64,000 nt of DNA from Muscardinus avellanarius (GCA_963383645.1 OY726572.1:65572738-65636737); one strand, 5' to 3'; shown: positions 11,437 to 22,084, numbered from the stretch's first letter. Notes: generated by a model from the letters alone, not told the origin. Numbers and translations are program-made.

Positions 11437-12677
11437 GCCATCAAGACCAAGAATGATTTAATTCAGGAATGAAAAAAGAGTTTAGTAGTCAGAAATCTAT
11501 TACTATAATTTATCCTGACAACTGTTCAAGGAAAGGAAAATCAATAAATGCCCCAAATGCACCTTATGAAATTCCACATCCATTTCTGAGAAAGACCTAT
11601 AATGAACTAGAATAAAAAGATAGATCTTCAGCATCTTAAAGAATAATTACCTCAAACTCTGTGGTAAAAAGAATTTCCATTAAAGTCAGAAACAAGACAC
11701 AGATGATTACCCTCTAATCTATTATTCAACATTGTTCTGAAAGATCTGATGGATGAAATGAGAACACTGGGAAAATAAACCAAAGGGTACATATCGGAAT
11801 AATATTGGCGAAAAGAAGCATTCTTTGCAGATTATGTGATTGTCTACATATAACACTGAAGAAAATTTATATTATCCTATTTATGCAATGATTACCCTAC
11901 ATATGAGCTATAACCAAAAGGAAAATTGAATAAAGATTCATTTAAAATAATAAAGTGACAAATTTTCCTGGATTAGTTTTAGACCTCTGGGATATATGAA
12001 TATAGCTCCTGAACTTTTCCAGTGAATAGAAAAAGACAAATAAAAAAAATCATTTCTGAAAAGATTTAATGTATTTATAAAAATATTTAAAAATACCTCC
12101 CCTCTGCTATTTTAAATACAGGACACCATTCTAGGATATGGTATTCTGTAGCCAAACATACAAATTTCCCCTATCCATCTTTTATCCTAATATGCAGTTA
12201 TAAATTGGTAAATTGCCAACCAAATCTATCTGTCTTTTTAATGTAATCCCATCCAAAAAGGTAGATGGGGTGAAGGGCTTCATAAAATAATTCCAAAGTT
12301 ATTTTAAGGAATAAACTAGTACAAAGAGCTGAGCAAAATTGACAGATGAATAATTAAGGGTATTTGTCCCACTGAATGATAAAACATGGGAAAGGTGTTT
12401 CTAAGCATACCACTGAAAACAATACACAAAGGAAATAACAATGGATTCAACCACATGCAAATTGAAGAATTCTACAAGACAAAAAGATCACCATGATCAA
12501 ATTTAAAATGCAAAGAAGAATCTGGAAAAATTGCAATAATTTGACATGTCATAGAGAAATCAAGTTAATTATAATAATTTGAAAATCTACAAGAAAAATA
12601 CACTATTAGGGACGCTGGCAAAGGATGTGAATAGGCAATTTACTACAAAAAAATCACGACCAACGTGTATATTAAAA

Positions 12678-12889
12678 TGCATAATATATAGGCCGGGCGT
12701 GGTGGCGCACGCTTGTAATCCCCGCGCTTGGGAGGCAGAGACAGGAGGATCGCGCAGGTTTGAAGCCAGCTGCGCTGGCTTAGGAGACCCTGTTTTCAAA
12801 AAAAAAAAAAAATAGGTCTGGGAGTGTAGCCCGGAGGTAGAAGAGCTTCCAAGAACCCCAGTACTACCAAAAAAAAGTGCATAATATAT
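12678..12889 (+). mobile_element. Young-type B1-ID SINE with target-site duplication
   Basis: The element runs 12691-12877 and is flanked by the perfect 12-base duplication tgcataatatat (12678-12689 and 12878-12889). Left arm ggccgggcgtggtggcgcac with cccgcgcttggg; right arm aggtctgggagtgtagcccg, then gaggtagaagagcttcc. It sits inside the 3' part of the old L1. Confidence 0.95.
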
Positions 12890-13347
12890 CCAATCCCATA
12901 GGTAATAAAGTAAATGTATATTAAAATACAAATAAAGTTCTATTTATCGTTTGTCATGTCCGGAGATGAAGCAAATGGTAATATATGCCATGGGTCAGGG
13001 CAGAGGAATGAGCAAGCTATTATATTGCTGTTGGGAACATAAATTAAGTTCTATCTTTCTTTCTCCAGGATAGAGAAAAAAATGTAATTTTCCATTACAT
13101 ATGAAGGTATTTAAACATGCAATTCTACTTCTTATAATTTATCTTAAAAAATAGTCATGGATACAGTCTCAGATTTATCTATCAGGCTGTTACTGCATTG
13201 TTGTTAATAATAGCAAAAAAGTTGAAAAATCTAAAAGTCCAGCAATGGAAAATGGAGTAAATAGTATGTATCCACCAAAAATTATATTCAGAGCTATATT
13301 TTATTATGTGAAAAACCAACTGTGTTATTAAAGTTATTATGCTCTCT

Positions 13348-13525
13348 GCCAGGGTTTGGTGGTATACTACTTTAATCATAGTTATTTTGGAGGCTGAGAT
13401 AGGAGGATTGCCAGGTTTAAGGATAGCCTTAGCAATCTAGAAAGACTGTTTAAAAATAATAATAAAAAAAAGAAAGGACCAGGGGTACAGCTTAGGGGTA
13501 TAATGACCTTGGGTTCAATCTTGGT

Positions 13526-13573
<48 letters not shown>

Positions 13574-13598
13574 CTCTCTCTCTTTCTCTCTCTCTCTC
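13348..13598 (+). mobile_element. Diverged B1-ID SINE ending in (AC)n(CT)n
   Basis: Left arm gccagggtttggtggtatac, right arm accaggggtacagcttaggg. At the tail the sequence passes into about 22 AC units (13527-13570) and then a CT-rich run (13571-13598). Confidence 0.85.
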
Positions 13599-14179
13599 AA
13601 AATTATTATATATAATGTGATTATATTTGTATAACATATATATTAGGAGAAAAATATTGAGAGGATATATATCAAAATATTGGTAATAATTATTTCCAGG
13701 TCTTAATACAGTAGAATGGTTTTTACTTCCCTTTCTTGATTATTTTCCTGACTTTGATTCACTATCCCATATTAATCGTGTTGAAGGAGAGCTTTTTTGA
13801 TGTTTCATTTTTAAAGGTGTGGGCCGAGCTTCATAGCCCAGGAAGGTGGTTCCTGCATAGTCCTGTCTCCCATCAGATCTCATCTATGAATTCTCAGGGA
13901 GACACTGGCTTCATTTGCTTCTTCTCATCCTGAAGTTACCTCTGCCCCTCCCTTTCCGGGCATGAGACAATTCTTTTGTGGGTCTTTAATTTGTAGCAAT
14001 ATCAAAAGCAGAACCTGGCTCCGCCCTGGCTTCTGCTGAACTCCCTCAGGCCTGCTAATGCAACTGCTGCTCGCTGATGCGGTTGCCTGGCAACCAAGCT
14101 GCTTCTTGCTGCTCCTGCCCCTCTTCCCCATCCCACCCCTCCTCTGCTGCTCCTGGCAGCTCCCCAGACACCCACGTAC

Positions 14180-14318
14180 TCATGGAAGATGTTGGGAAGA
14201 CTGCGTGGGAGGTGCTGGCCATGAAGTCCGCGATCTGCCGCAGGGCCCAGATATTGGAGGAATTGTTGCCCTTCTTCATCTGCTCCTGGATGAGGCCTTC
14301 CAGCTCCTCCCTGAAAGA
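14180..14318 (-). CDS. ADD2: ADD2 coding exon 2 (codons 62-107 plus one base)
   Basis: The acceptor is gcttcag (AG at 14320-14319) and the donor is gtacgtgg (GT at 14179-14178). The 139 bases encode [17 protein letters not shown], then [15 protein letters not shown], ending TSSM plus the first base of an Asn codon (phase 1). This is the helical part of the adducin head just before the aldolase-like fold. The split codon is completed as AAC by the first two bases of the next exon. A longer open frame reads through this exon into both introns, but it breaks the adducin sequence and is not coding. Confidence 0.94.
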
Positions 14319-15990
14319 CTGAAGCAGGCCCCAGGTGCTGGTCCGCCCAGAGCCTCCACACAGGAGGCCGAGGGACCCTCAAGGTAGCCAAGTGCTCACT
14401 CCCAGCTGCTGGGTCTGCTAGACGGGGGACATTCTTGGGATCCTTGGGCACCAAGGGCAATTCCATGAGGCCCTCAGGAGCCTCAGAAGATGCTGGGAAT
14501 GGAGCCTGAGTTCCCTTTTTCCTTAGGGCAGAGACCCCAGATTCCAGGCCCATGCATGGTGGCCAGTACTCTCTCCCCCACCATGGTAGGACTTCACTTT
14601 AGTAATTGAGGACGTATTTTCAAAGCAGAACTGAATGAGAAAGGGCCCCACCTTCCCTTTCCATTCGCCAGGCCTATGGCTCTTATGGGCCTCAGTTTCC
14701 TCTTATACTTAAGGAAAGGGTAGGAGAAGGGCAGGAGGATTTGATGACTTTGGGAGTCACTTCCACTTCTAATACCCTGCTGTAAGCCTGGTTTTTAAGA
14801 TCACCAGGCCATTAACTTGGCTCCTTGACCACCAGGTGGCAGCAGAAAACACTTGGAGGGACTGGGAGCTGTTTGTTGTTGGTGATCCTATAAAAGGACG
14901 GCAAGCGCCACTCCCCAGGCCCCACCTCCTCCTGCTAAGGCCTGACCATGGGCGGGAATTGTCTCATTCTGCCACCCCTCCAAGTCACGCTCTAGGGTCC
15001 TCGGAGGCACTTCACACCCCGATGCTTTTTGCACCTGCTGCTTTCCTCCAGGCCCCTCACGCAGTGCCACCAAGACCTCAGGCCCATTCCTTCCACGCTC
15101 TCTGCCAGGGTCACACACAGTCCACATAGGTGTCCTGGATCCCTGAAGCCCAGGGGCACTAGGCAGAGCTGGGTGCGCCCTCCGGAGTCCATCCTACAGA
15201 GATGCCAGCTCTAGCCCTGGGGTTCCTAGTCCTTAGGACCATGCACTATTTCCTAAGGAGCATCACGCTCTACTCCCCACCCCAAGACTCCCCCTTGCTG
15301 CCTTCCATGCTGCTCTTCCTCCCAACAGGCCTGCAGCCCCTCCTCTTCAGTGTCCATCAGCCCCGTGTCCTTCTCGACACACCACCCACCTTGAAGGCGA
15401 GTTCTGTGGCCATGCCAGGCAGGCGCACCCAACCTAAAGACCAGAGAGATCTGGGTGATCTGGACTGGTTTCTGTCCCACAGCCCTTGTGTGACCTCTGG
15501 AACCCTCCATTCCCCCTACCTCCTGGGGCCTTCAGACCCTCTCTACCCCTGCCCCAGGCCCCATATAAGGGACAGTGAGTCCTTCCTTTGCGGCAGGTAA
15601 GGGAGCCTCAAACCTTCTCCTTAATGCCTTCTGCTGGCCTCAGTTCAAATGAATTTGTCTTTTCATTGTTACAGCTTTTAATGGCAAGAAAGAGGAAAAC
15701 TTAAAACTGAGGCCCATAAGGGGTACCAGAAACTGAGGTCGGACTCCTGTCTCTCCCATTTCTGAGCTAAATCACCTGTACAAACTCAGCTTTCGCCATC
15801 CACCATTGACTAGGGGTAGAATCTACCATGCATGTGGTCAGACCCATCATGCTCAGCAGAACTAAACTGCCACAACCCTGAGCAAGGGAAGAGGAGTTAC
15901 TGGTCTTTCAGGTCCGCTGGAGAATCATCCCGCCTCGCCCCACCTCCTTTGCCCTCTCCCACCAGCACAGCTGGGTCAGACACCACTCAC
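14319..15990. other. ADD2 intron, GC-rich, no recognisable repeat
   Basis: Intron between the first two coding exons. It is GC-rich with many chance open frames on both strands and no SINE. A TATA-like tataaaagg sits at 14890 on the plus strand with no supporting gene. Confidence 0.6.
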
Positions 15991-16207
15991 CGGGCTCTGC
16001 AGGATCATGGTGACACGTTTTTTCTGCTCCATGAGGTTGAAGTCCTGCCGCAGGTCAGCTGCACGGTTGCGGAGGCGCAGGTACTCAGGGTCTTCCTCAG
16101 AGAAGCGGTCAAAGTAATGTTGCCCCTGGGAGGGTGGCGGGGAGGTGGCCTCGGGGACTGTCTCTTCACTCATTTTCTTGCTGGGGCTGCAATCTGCTTC
16201 TGAAACC
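15991..16207 (-). CDS. ADD2: ADD2 first coding exon (5' UTR tail plus codons 1-61)
   Basis: The exon begins after the acceptor tttctctgcag (AG at 16209-16208) and ends before the donor gtgagtgg (GT at 15990-15989). The first 34 bases are 5' UTR; the ATG is at 16173 with an A at -3. It encodes 61 complete codons, starting [14 protein letters not shown] and ending VTMILQSP, and stops in phase 0. This is the variable N-terminus followed by the conserved stretch with [18 protein letters not shown]. Compared with the human protein as I remember it, the differences are conservative and lie mainly in the Pro/Ser-rich first 30 residues. The frame continues directly into the next exon (SFREELEGL). The acceptor upstream of the ATG shows that transcription starts in a separate exon further upstream. 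Confidence 0.95.
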
Positions 16208-16546
16208 CTGCAGAGAAAGGTCAGGGTGAGCCGTGGGTTGATGCTCTCAGTCTAGGAACACGCTTCCTAAAGCCTGATCAGTGGGATTGGCAGTGGGCTG
16301 GGGCTAGTCCAGGGGGTGTAAGCCTTGCTGCAGGAGGTAAGGTGCAGATGCTGCCCAGTGTACTGACCGACAGGGGGCGCTAATGCATTGTGGGGCCCAA
16401 TAAAAACATGGGCACACTTGGCTTAAAATAGCTCTCCATTGGAAACATGACCTGCACATCTTTTTCAGCATTTCTGTGATGTGTGCCCACATAGTGGAAG
16501 CTATTTACTGAAACTCAGTACTTCATCTAAAATATAAACTCCCAAT

Positions 16547-16648
16547 GGGAGTGGGGTGCAGCTCAGTGGTAGAGCGTTTGCCTAGCATGCAGGAAGCCCT
16601 GGCTTTCATCACCAGCACTGCAAAAAGAAAGTAAATAAATAAATGAAA
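16547..16648 (+). mobile_element. ID SINE monomer (tRNA-Ala derived)
   Basis: gggagtggggtgcagctcag, then tggtagagcgtttgcctagc and atgcaggaagccctgg, close to the rodent ID core, with an (AAAT)n tail. It lacks the cloverleaf integrity and ends of a functional tRNA. Confidence 0.9.
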
Positions 16649-17787
16649 ACCTTCTTAAAAGCTTTCTCAAAATCATGGTGGGGAAATTCACAAAAAAGCA
16701 CTACTACTAAAACATGGGAAATACTTTGCTCAGTTTTCTGATCCCTGGGAAGGAATCTGGGGTGAGTTTGTTTTAATAAAATGTTTCTTAATGCAGAATC
16801 GGATTCTTAGTCCAAGTTTTAAAGGAGGTCTATAATTTTTATTAAAGGAAAAGTTGTTCTCTCCCACACCCCAGTAAATATAAATTGAGAAACAAAGAAC
16901 CGATGCTGTTTGAAGGGAGCCTTTCTGCAAGGTGGCCAGAGACTCACATACTGAAGCCTGGCTCCTGCAGTGAGGACCAAGGCAACCCTGGAGAGTCAAG
17001 CAGGAGAAAAGCTGAGTTTTCTAGTCAAGCATGCCTTTTTTAAGCACATGAATGAAGGAGGAGGGAATGTTTTGGGATGCTATGTTAGAACCCTTCTGAG
17101 GACTAAGGCTGCAGGTCCAGCCTTCACTTCCCAGCTGTAGGACTTTGGCTAAGCCAGTCTCCCTTTGTGTCAGCTCCACCAGCCCTTAAGTCTTTCAGGC
17201 CCTTCAACAGCCAGTGTTTTAGCTGTCTCCCTGCTGGCTCGTTCCCCTCTCAGCAAAAAAGGCACACTCCTTGGCTGAACCATACTTAGTTTTCAGACAT
17301 ACATGTGAGATACAAAAAGCCTTGAATGTGATTGAGACCCCAAGTTCTCCTCCATCATCTGCCTCTCCCGTGCTTTCTCTCCACAAGGAGACAGAGCGCC
17401 TTCTCTGGAAGGATGCTCCCGACCTCCCAGGTCCTCACCTGCACTTGACCCTCCATCCCTGCTCCAGCAGCCGTGGGCCCCAGCCTTAGCCTTCATTCCG
17501 GCCACCAGCTGGAACTCATGTTGCCCCTGAGCTGCCTGTGACCTTCTCTTCCATCTTCTTTCAGGACTCGACCCTTGCAGTCTCTCTGGGTGGAGTGGGT
17601 AGCGGATGATACTATAGTTTAGTTTAGAGAGGACAAGTGGGAATCCAGCCCATCTACCCAGAATGGCTTGTGGGCGCTGTCACCTGCATATTTCCTTTTA
17701 GAGAAAGGTGACTAGCAGGTTCCAAGGTAAGCACAGGGGCAGAGTGCCTCAAGTGTTGGAGATGGCCTGAGTCCTTGCCCAGAGCAG
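16649..17787. other. Unassigned intronic sequence
   Basis: Probable first ADD2 intron. I see no exon, SINE or clear transposon in it. Confidence 0.5.
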
Positions 17788-17945
17788 TATTCTCAACCTG
17801 GTTTGCACACTGGAATCACAGGGTGTCTTTACAAACTACTGATGTCAGAGATTCCAGTACAATTAGTCTGGGGTATGACCTGGACGTTACAACTTTTCAA
17901 ACCTCTGTGGTTGATTCTAATAAGCAGCCAAGGTTGAAAGATGAC
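17788..17945 (+). mobile_element. MER5/MER20-type hAT relic
   Basis: 'agcagtattctcaacctggtttgcacactggaatcac' at one end and 'gtggttgattctaataagcagccaaggttgaaag' at the other form the imperfect inverted ends of a non-autonomous hAT element, with 'ttagtctggggtatgacctgg' between them. Confidence 0.65.
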
Positions 17946-18329
17946 AGCCTATAAAGTTACTGGTTGTAACAGGCTATGTACCATGCACTCCAGGTGTCAG
18001 CCATTTCTAGCAAGCCTGGCAAAGTTGACACAAGGCTCATGTTTCTCAACTCATACCACATGCCACTTCCCATACCTGTCTGGGCCCATTCAGACCGTCA
18101 CCTACCATGGTCCTCTTGGCCTGGGGCAGCAGAAGTTGTTCATATGCCACCATGGTCCACTTCTGCAAGGACACCAAGCTGTGGCCTCCGATCATAATTC
18201 TTTCATTGTTTCCCCCAACCAGCACCACCTGTACCAGGCATGTGGATGAGATATTTGGCAAATAATGGGCATGAGGAACTGAGGTGGGGGAGGAGTCTGC
18301 TGGAAGTGATAACCAAAAAGAAAAAATAT

Positions 18330-18542
18330 CTCTAAAGACTTTTTTTTTTTTTTTGGACCTCCGAGCTATACTCCCAGACCTATTTTATATTTTATTTGGA
18401 AACAAGGGTCTCATTAAGTTGCTGAGAGCCTCACCTATTTGAGGCTGGCTTCAAAACCTGTGCGATCTTCCTGTCTCAGCCTCCCAAGTGCTGGGATTAC
18501 AAGCGTGCACCACCACGCCCGGCTTCTCTCTAAAGACTTTTT
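18330..18542 (-). mobile_element. Young-type B1-ID SINE with target-site duplication
   Basis: Reverse copy at about 18343-18525, flanked by ctctaaagacttttt on both sides (18330-18344 and 18528-18542). The right arm reads ctcccagacctattttat; the left arm ends ccaccacgcccggct. Confidence 0.93.
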
Positions 18543-18689
18543 GAAACAGATTTGGCATTGGCAGAACAACTGTAGGTTGTTCTTAGTACAATTTGTATCC
18601 AGACCTTTCCTTTTTATCTAAATAGGGAAAGAATGGCTGTGTCTGTCAGGGACATTTCTGATAGAATTAACTCTGGACTAGAAGTCAGA

Positions 18690-18840
18690 AGCCTGAAATC
18701 TCACCCTGGTTTAGTCGCTCACTAGCTGCACGAGCTTGGGCAAATCGTCTCCCCTCTCTGGGTCTCACTTTGCCCATCTCTAAAAGAAGAAGGGAACAGA
18801 ATGTCCTGTAGGGCTCCCTTCCAGCTCTGACATCATGTGG
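18690..18840 (+). mobile_element. MIR
   Basis: 'gtcgctcactagctgcacgagcttgggcaaatcg', then 'tctctgggtctcactttgcccatctctaaaa', the MIR central domain in sense order. Confidence 0.7.
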
Positions 18841-19734
18841 TTTATCAGAGCTAGACACAGACAGATCTGTGCAGAAAAGGCGGAAAGGTAGAGGATTTGG
18901 GCATTTGGGGACAAGAGATCTACCTGCTGCCCCCCAGGGCCTGTCGCTCAAGCCAGATGCCAGATGAAAAACATCTGCAAAGATGCACATGAGCAGCAAC
19001 AGTGGCCCGTGGCCTCCTGCCAGTCCCATGTGCACAGGGCTAGTTCAGAATACTTTGCCTCCATCTTGCCCCACTCAGCTCAAGCCAGATCCTCCTAGGC
19101 AGGCAGCACTACAGACCAAAATTCTTCCAGAGGCGTCACCCTGTTCAACCTCACTTCTCTGCTCGGTGACTCATCATGGTAAATAATTCTTTGGGGGACT
19201 TTCAAAGCCCTGAACCTTGGATATTATTTTTAAAACAGCAACAAGCAACCCTCCAATGAGTACACTGGATGTGGGTGGGAACAGAAGCTGCCTGTGTCCC
19301 TTCAGTTTTCAGGCCCATCAGCTCCAGAACCACTTGCCTTTCAGCTTCTCTGGGACCTGAGTGGTTTGGGCCAGCGTAGCCTGGTACTGACTGAGCCTCT
19401 CTGCCTCAATCCTGCCCATCCAGGCAGGGAAAGATGAGTCCTTTCTCCTTCCCAGGAATGGCTCAGGGAAGGTTGTAAAGTAGCTCACCCCTGATGACGA
19501 AGATAAGGGAGAAGAGCTCGTGCCATGTGCCCGGCCACCCTCGCTTCTTAGAGTCCAGCCCCACAGGCTGTTCCAGAAGTGTTCCTATGAGGGTGGTATA
19601 GGATGTGGAGCCCTGACTCCATCACCATGGCAACAGGGCCCTGGGCAGACCCTTGGGCTTGGTGAACCAGAGCCATCCCTTTGTGCTCCTTCCTTCCCTC
19701 CCAGGTGCTATATAGGGCCAAGGTCATGTGCATG

Positions 19735-19960
19735 TGGCTTAGTGGTTAAAGACACAGACTCTGCCAGGTGTGGTGACGCACACTTGTAATCCCCACACTT
19801 GGGAGGCTAAGACAGGAGGATCACACAGGTTCGAAGCCAGCCTCAGCTACTTACTGAGGCCTTCAGCAACTTAGTGAGACCCTTGTTTCCAAAAAAAAAA
19901 AAAAAGATACAGACTCTAGAAAAGGAGTCGCTGGGCCCAAATCTCAGCTATGCCATGTCA
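19735..19960 (+). mobile_element. MIR interrupted by a SINE
   Basis: The MIR 5' part 'tggcttagtggttaaagacacagactc' is cut at 19762 and resumes after 19905 with 'gactctagaaaaggagtcgctgggcccaaatctcagctatgcc'. The break matches the target-site duplication of the inserted SINE. Confidence 0.7.
19763..19905 (+). mobile_element. B1-like SINE left monomer inside MIR
   Basis: Left arm only: gccaggtgtggtgacgcac to ccttgtttcc plus an A15 tail; no ID right arm. Flanked by gacacagactct and gatacagactct, a near-perfect target-site duplication. Confidence 0.88.
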
Positions 19961-20161
19961 TCTTGAGTTCTATTTTCTGTTTAATGTAATGTTATTTCTC
20001 CTTTGCTTAGTTGCCTATCTAGTGGAGTTCGCCCCTCCTCTGGTTCTGGCATTTGCTTCTTTTTAACTCTTTGTGTTTTATTTCTTTAGGTATTTTCTCT
20101 GATGCTGGCTTAATAGTCATGAATTCTTTTAGTTTCTGCTTGTCTTGGAACATTTTTATTT

Positions 20162-20388
20162 CTCCATCAAATTTTTTTTTCAGTACTGAGGATGGAGCCC
20201 AGGGGCATTCTTTTTCTGAGCTACATCCCAGCCCTATTTTTTATTCTTTTGGAAACAGGGTCTCACCGAGTTGCAAAGAGCCTCACTAAGTAGCTGAGGC
20301 TGGCTGTGAACCGTGATCCTCCTGTCTCAGCCTCCCAAATGCTGGGATTACAAGTGAGCGCCACCACGCCTGGCTTCTCCATCAATTT
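20162..20388 (-). mobile_element. B1-ID dimeric SINE with target-site duplication
   Basis: Reverse copy at 20172-20375: T run, cagtactgaggatggagccc, left arm ending ccaccacgcctggctt. Flanked by ctccatcaa(a)tttt on both sides. Confidence 0.92.
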
Positions 20389-20531
20389 TGCATGATATCT
20401 TTGCTGGATATAGGTGTCTTGGTTGGAAGTTGTTTTCTTCCAGGGTCTAAAGTACACCATACCAGTTTCTCCTGGCTTTCATGTCTTGGGTTGAGAAATC
20501 TCGAGTGATTCTTATCATTTTATCCCTGAAT

Positions 20532-20763
20532 GTCACCTGTTCTTTTACTTTTTTTTTTTTTTTTTGGTGGTACTGGGGTTCCTGAAAACCCTTCTACCTC
20601 CGGGATACACTCCCAGACCTACTTTTATACTTTTTTTTATTTGGAAACAGGGTCTCTTAAACCAGCTTGGCTGGCTTTGAACCTGCGCTATCCTCCTGTC
20701 TCCACCTCCCAAGCGCGGGGATTACAAGCGTGCTCCACCACGCCCAGCTCACCTGTTCTTTTG
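20532..20763 (-). mobile_element. Young-type B1-ID SINE with target-site duplication
   Basis: Reverse copy at 20549-20748 with 'ggtggtactggggttcctg' (right arm) and 'cccaagcgcggggattacaagcg' (left arm). The 13-base duplication tcacctgttcttt flanks both sides. Confidence 0.94.
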
Positions 20764-20825
20764 TTCTTGCTGCTTTTAAGATTCTTTCCTCGTCCTCTGT
20801 GTTAGTCATCTTGATTATTATGTGG

Positions 20826-21235
20826 TGTGGGGAATCAGCTGTGCCCTTTATGAGCTGTGCGACCTTGGGCTAGATAACTTAATCTCATCATATATAAACG
20901 AGAGTTGTAGCCAGGCATGGCGGCACGTATTTGTAACCCCAGTACTTGAGAAACTGAGACAGGAGGATCACAGGTTTGAGGCCAGTCTCAGCAACTTGTG
21001 AGGCCCTCTGCAACTTAGTGAGACCCTGTTTCAAAATAAAGAATAAAAAATAGGGCTGTGGGATGGAGCTTGGAGGTAGAATGTACCTGGGTGTAAACCC
21101 CAGTACTGCAAAAAAAAAAAAAAAATGAGGGTTGTAATCATTGAACTGCCTCAAAAGGTGAGTGTAAGCATTAGCAGAGCTGATGTGTATGAAGTATTTT
21201 AAACAGGGCCTGGCGCACAGGAAGCACTCTCTCTA
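20826..21235 (+). mobile_element. MIR interrupted by a SINE
   Basis: 'tatgagctgtgcgaccttgggctagataacttaatctcatcatatataa' before the SINE and 'gggttgtaatcattgaactgcctcaaaaggtgagtg...agggcctggcgcacaggaagcactc' after it join into one nearly full MIR. Confidence 0.7.
20909..21125 (+). mobile_element. B1-ID dimeric SINE inside MIR
   Basis: agccaggcatggcggcacg to ccccagtactgc plus an A15 tail. The flanks gagagttgta and gagggttgta form the target-site duplication. Confidence 0.93.
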
Positions 21236-21859
21236 CTCTGACCAGGTGCCATGTAGGGTCCAGAAATCGTTTTAGCATTAGGAACTCAAGTAATGAGAGG
21301 TGTGTGTGATTCAACTCTAAACAGGTGCATACTAAATAAATGTAATGATGTGGTTTTGTCCAAAAAAAGAAACTAAATTCAGTGTTCAGCTTTATTAACA
21401 AAGAGAACAGCCAGGAAAATGCCTAGTTTTCTGACTAGATAATGGGAACATGTCAACTTGGAGATGCCAAGAGAGAGGTGAAGGGGGTGTTGAAGAGCCA
21501 TGGAACACAGCATTTGTTGGGCCAGGAGTGATGGAAAAAAGAAAATACCTTGGTCTTTGTCCCCAGTTTCTGGTACAGAGCTTTAAAACCCTTGGGATTT
21601 TTGTAATGTCCAAAATGTAGGAAATGTCTTTTGCTATCTAAAATGAGCCCCTTTCAACCAAACCCCAGTTTATGCTAATGAGATGACTAACAGTAGGCCC
21701 TTAGATAGCTTCAGGAGAGGAGGCGACCACCCCAGAAAAACCAAGCACAAGATTAGAAGGTTGGAACTTCAGCTTTGCCCCTCTGAGGAGGAAAGAGGGG
21801 CTGGAGACTGGGTTCAATCAAGAGCAAATAATTTAATCACCTATGTTTGCTAATCTATC

Positions 21860-21861
<2 letters not shown>

Positions 21862-21922
<61 letters not shown>
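21862..21922 (+). repeat. (CT)n microsatellite
   Basis: About 30 uninterrupted CT units joined to the tail end of a reverse-oriented SINE. The pure polypurine/polypyrimidine tract could adopt triplex DNA. Confidence 0.97.
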
Positions 21923-21925
<3 letters not shown>

Positions 21926-22084
21926 AGGGGGCACTGAGGACACTGAACCCAGGGCATTCTACCACCAAACTATACTCCCATTCCTTTTTAATTTTGAAAC
22001 AAGGTCTTACTAAGTTGCTGAGGCTGGCCTCAAACCAGCAATTCTCCTGTCTCAGCGTCTCAATTATTAGGATTGCAGGTAGGT
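21923..22084 (-). mobile_element. B1-ID SINE, diverged
   Basis: Reverse copy: gcactgaggacactgaaccc right arm, left arm tgctgaggctggcctcaaac. The left-arm end is lost where an MIR begins. Confidence 0.8.

Larger units (their letters stand above)
9150..13750 (+). mobile_element. Decayed L1 (L1M/HAL1-like), split by five younger SINEs
   Basis: The A-rich plus strand follows the order of an L1 ORF2 and 3' end with all frames broken. Landmarks are 'ctgatcaacctcacatgtgaataaggatgcagaaagccttaacaaaattctagcaaatc' near 11080, 'cattctttgcagattatgtgattgtctac' near 11820, 'ctggcaaaggatgtgaataggcaatttac' near 12612, and 'tgttgttaataatagcaaaaaagttgaaaaatctaaaagtccagcaatgg' near 13198. SINEs interrupt it at 9890, 10269, 11171, 12691 and 13348. 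It fills most of the 6.9 kb ADD2 intron. The 5' limit is uncertain. Confidence 0.65.
1..16207 (-). other. ADD2: ADD2 gene body, 5' coding part (beta-adducin, partial)
   Basis: Six coding exons on the minus strand join into one open frame of 283 codons that reads as beta-adducin. Adducins cap the fast-growing ends of actin filaments and recruit spectrin to actin in the membrane skeleton of red cells and neurons. The family has an aldolase-II-like head, a neck and a tail ending in a MARCKS-related region; only the N-terminal part and the first part of the head are here. The call of beta rather than alpha or gamma rests on the N-terminal MSEETVPEA and on the head sequence, both remembered from the mammalian proteins. 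The next exon, expected to resume at the sequence ILVLRNHG, was not found between 1 and 1840, so the gene continues past the window edge. The acceptor ahead of the ATG exon means that 5' noncoding exon(s) lie above 16.2 kb. Confidence 0.93.
19961..20820 (-). mobile_element. Old L1 fragment, antisense, split by two SINEs
   Basis: Unique-looking parts at 19970-20170, 20376-20545 and 20750-20820 join into the antisense of an old L1: 'agtttctgcttgtcttggaac', 'tatctttgctggatataggtgtcttggttgg', 'tcctggctttcatgtcttgggttgagaaatc', then 'cttgctgcttttaagattctttcc'. I recall this block from L1M elements. Confidence 0.6.

Noticed and set aside
14002..14553. 183-codon minus-strand open frame covering ADD2 coding exon 2
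   Set aside because: It is a different reading frame in GC-rich DNA that ignores the exon borders. The adducin frame with correct splice sites explains the region.
14890..14900. TATA-like tataaaagg on the plus strand
   Set aside because: It lies inside the ADD2 intron on the opposite strand, with no downstream gene or other promoter sign.
10269..16648. tRNA-Ala-like segments at 10269 and 16547
   Set aside because: They are ID SINEs: A-tailed, repeated elsewhere, and without an intact cloverleaf.
17941..18261. Open frames on both strands (about 70-102 codons), suspected retrocopy
   Set aside because: Neither translation resembles a known protein, and there is no poly(A) tail or duplication.
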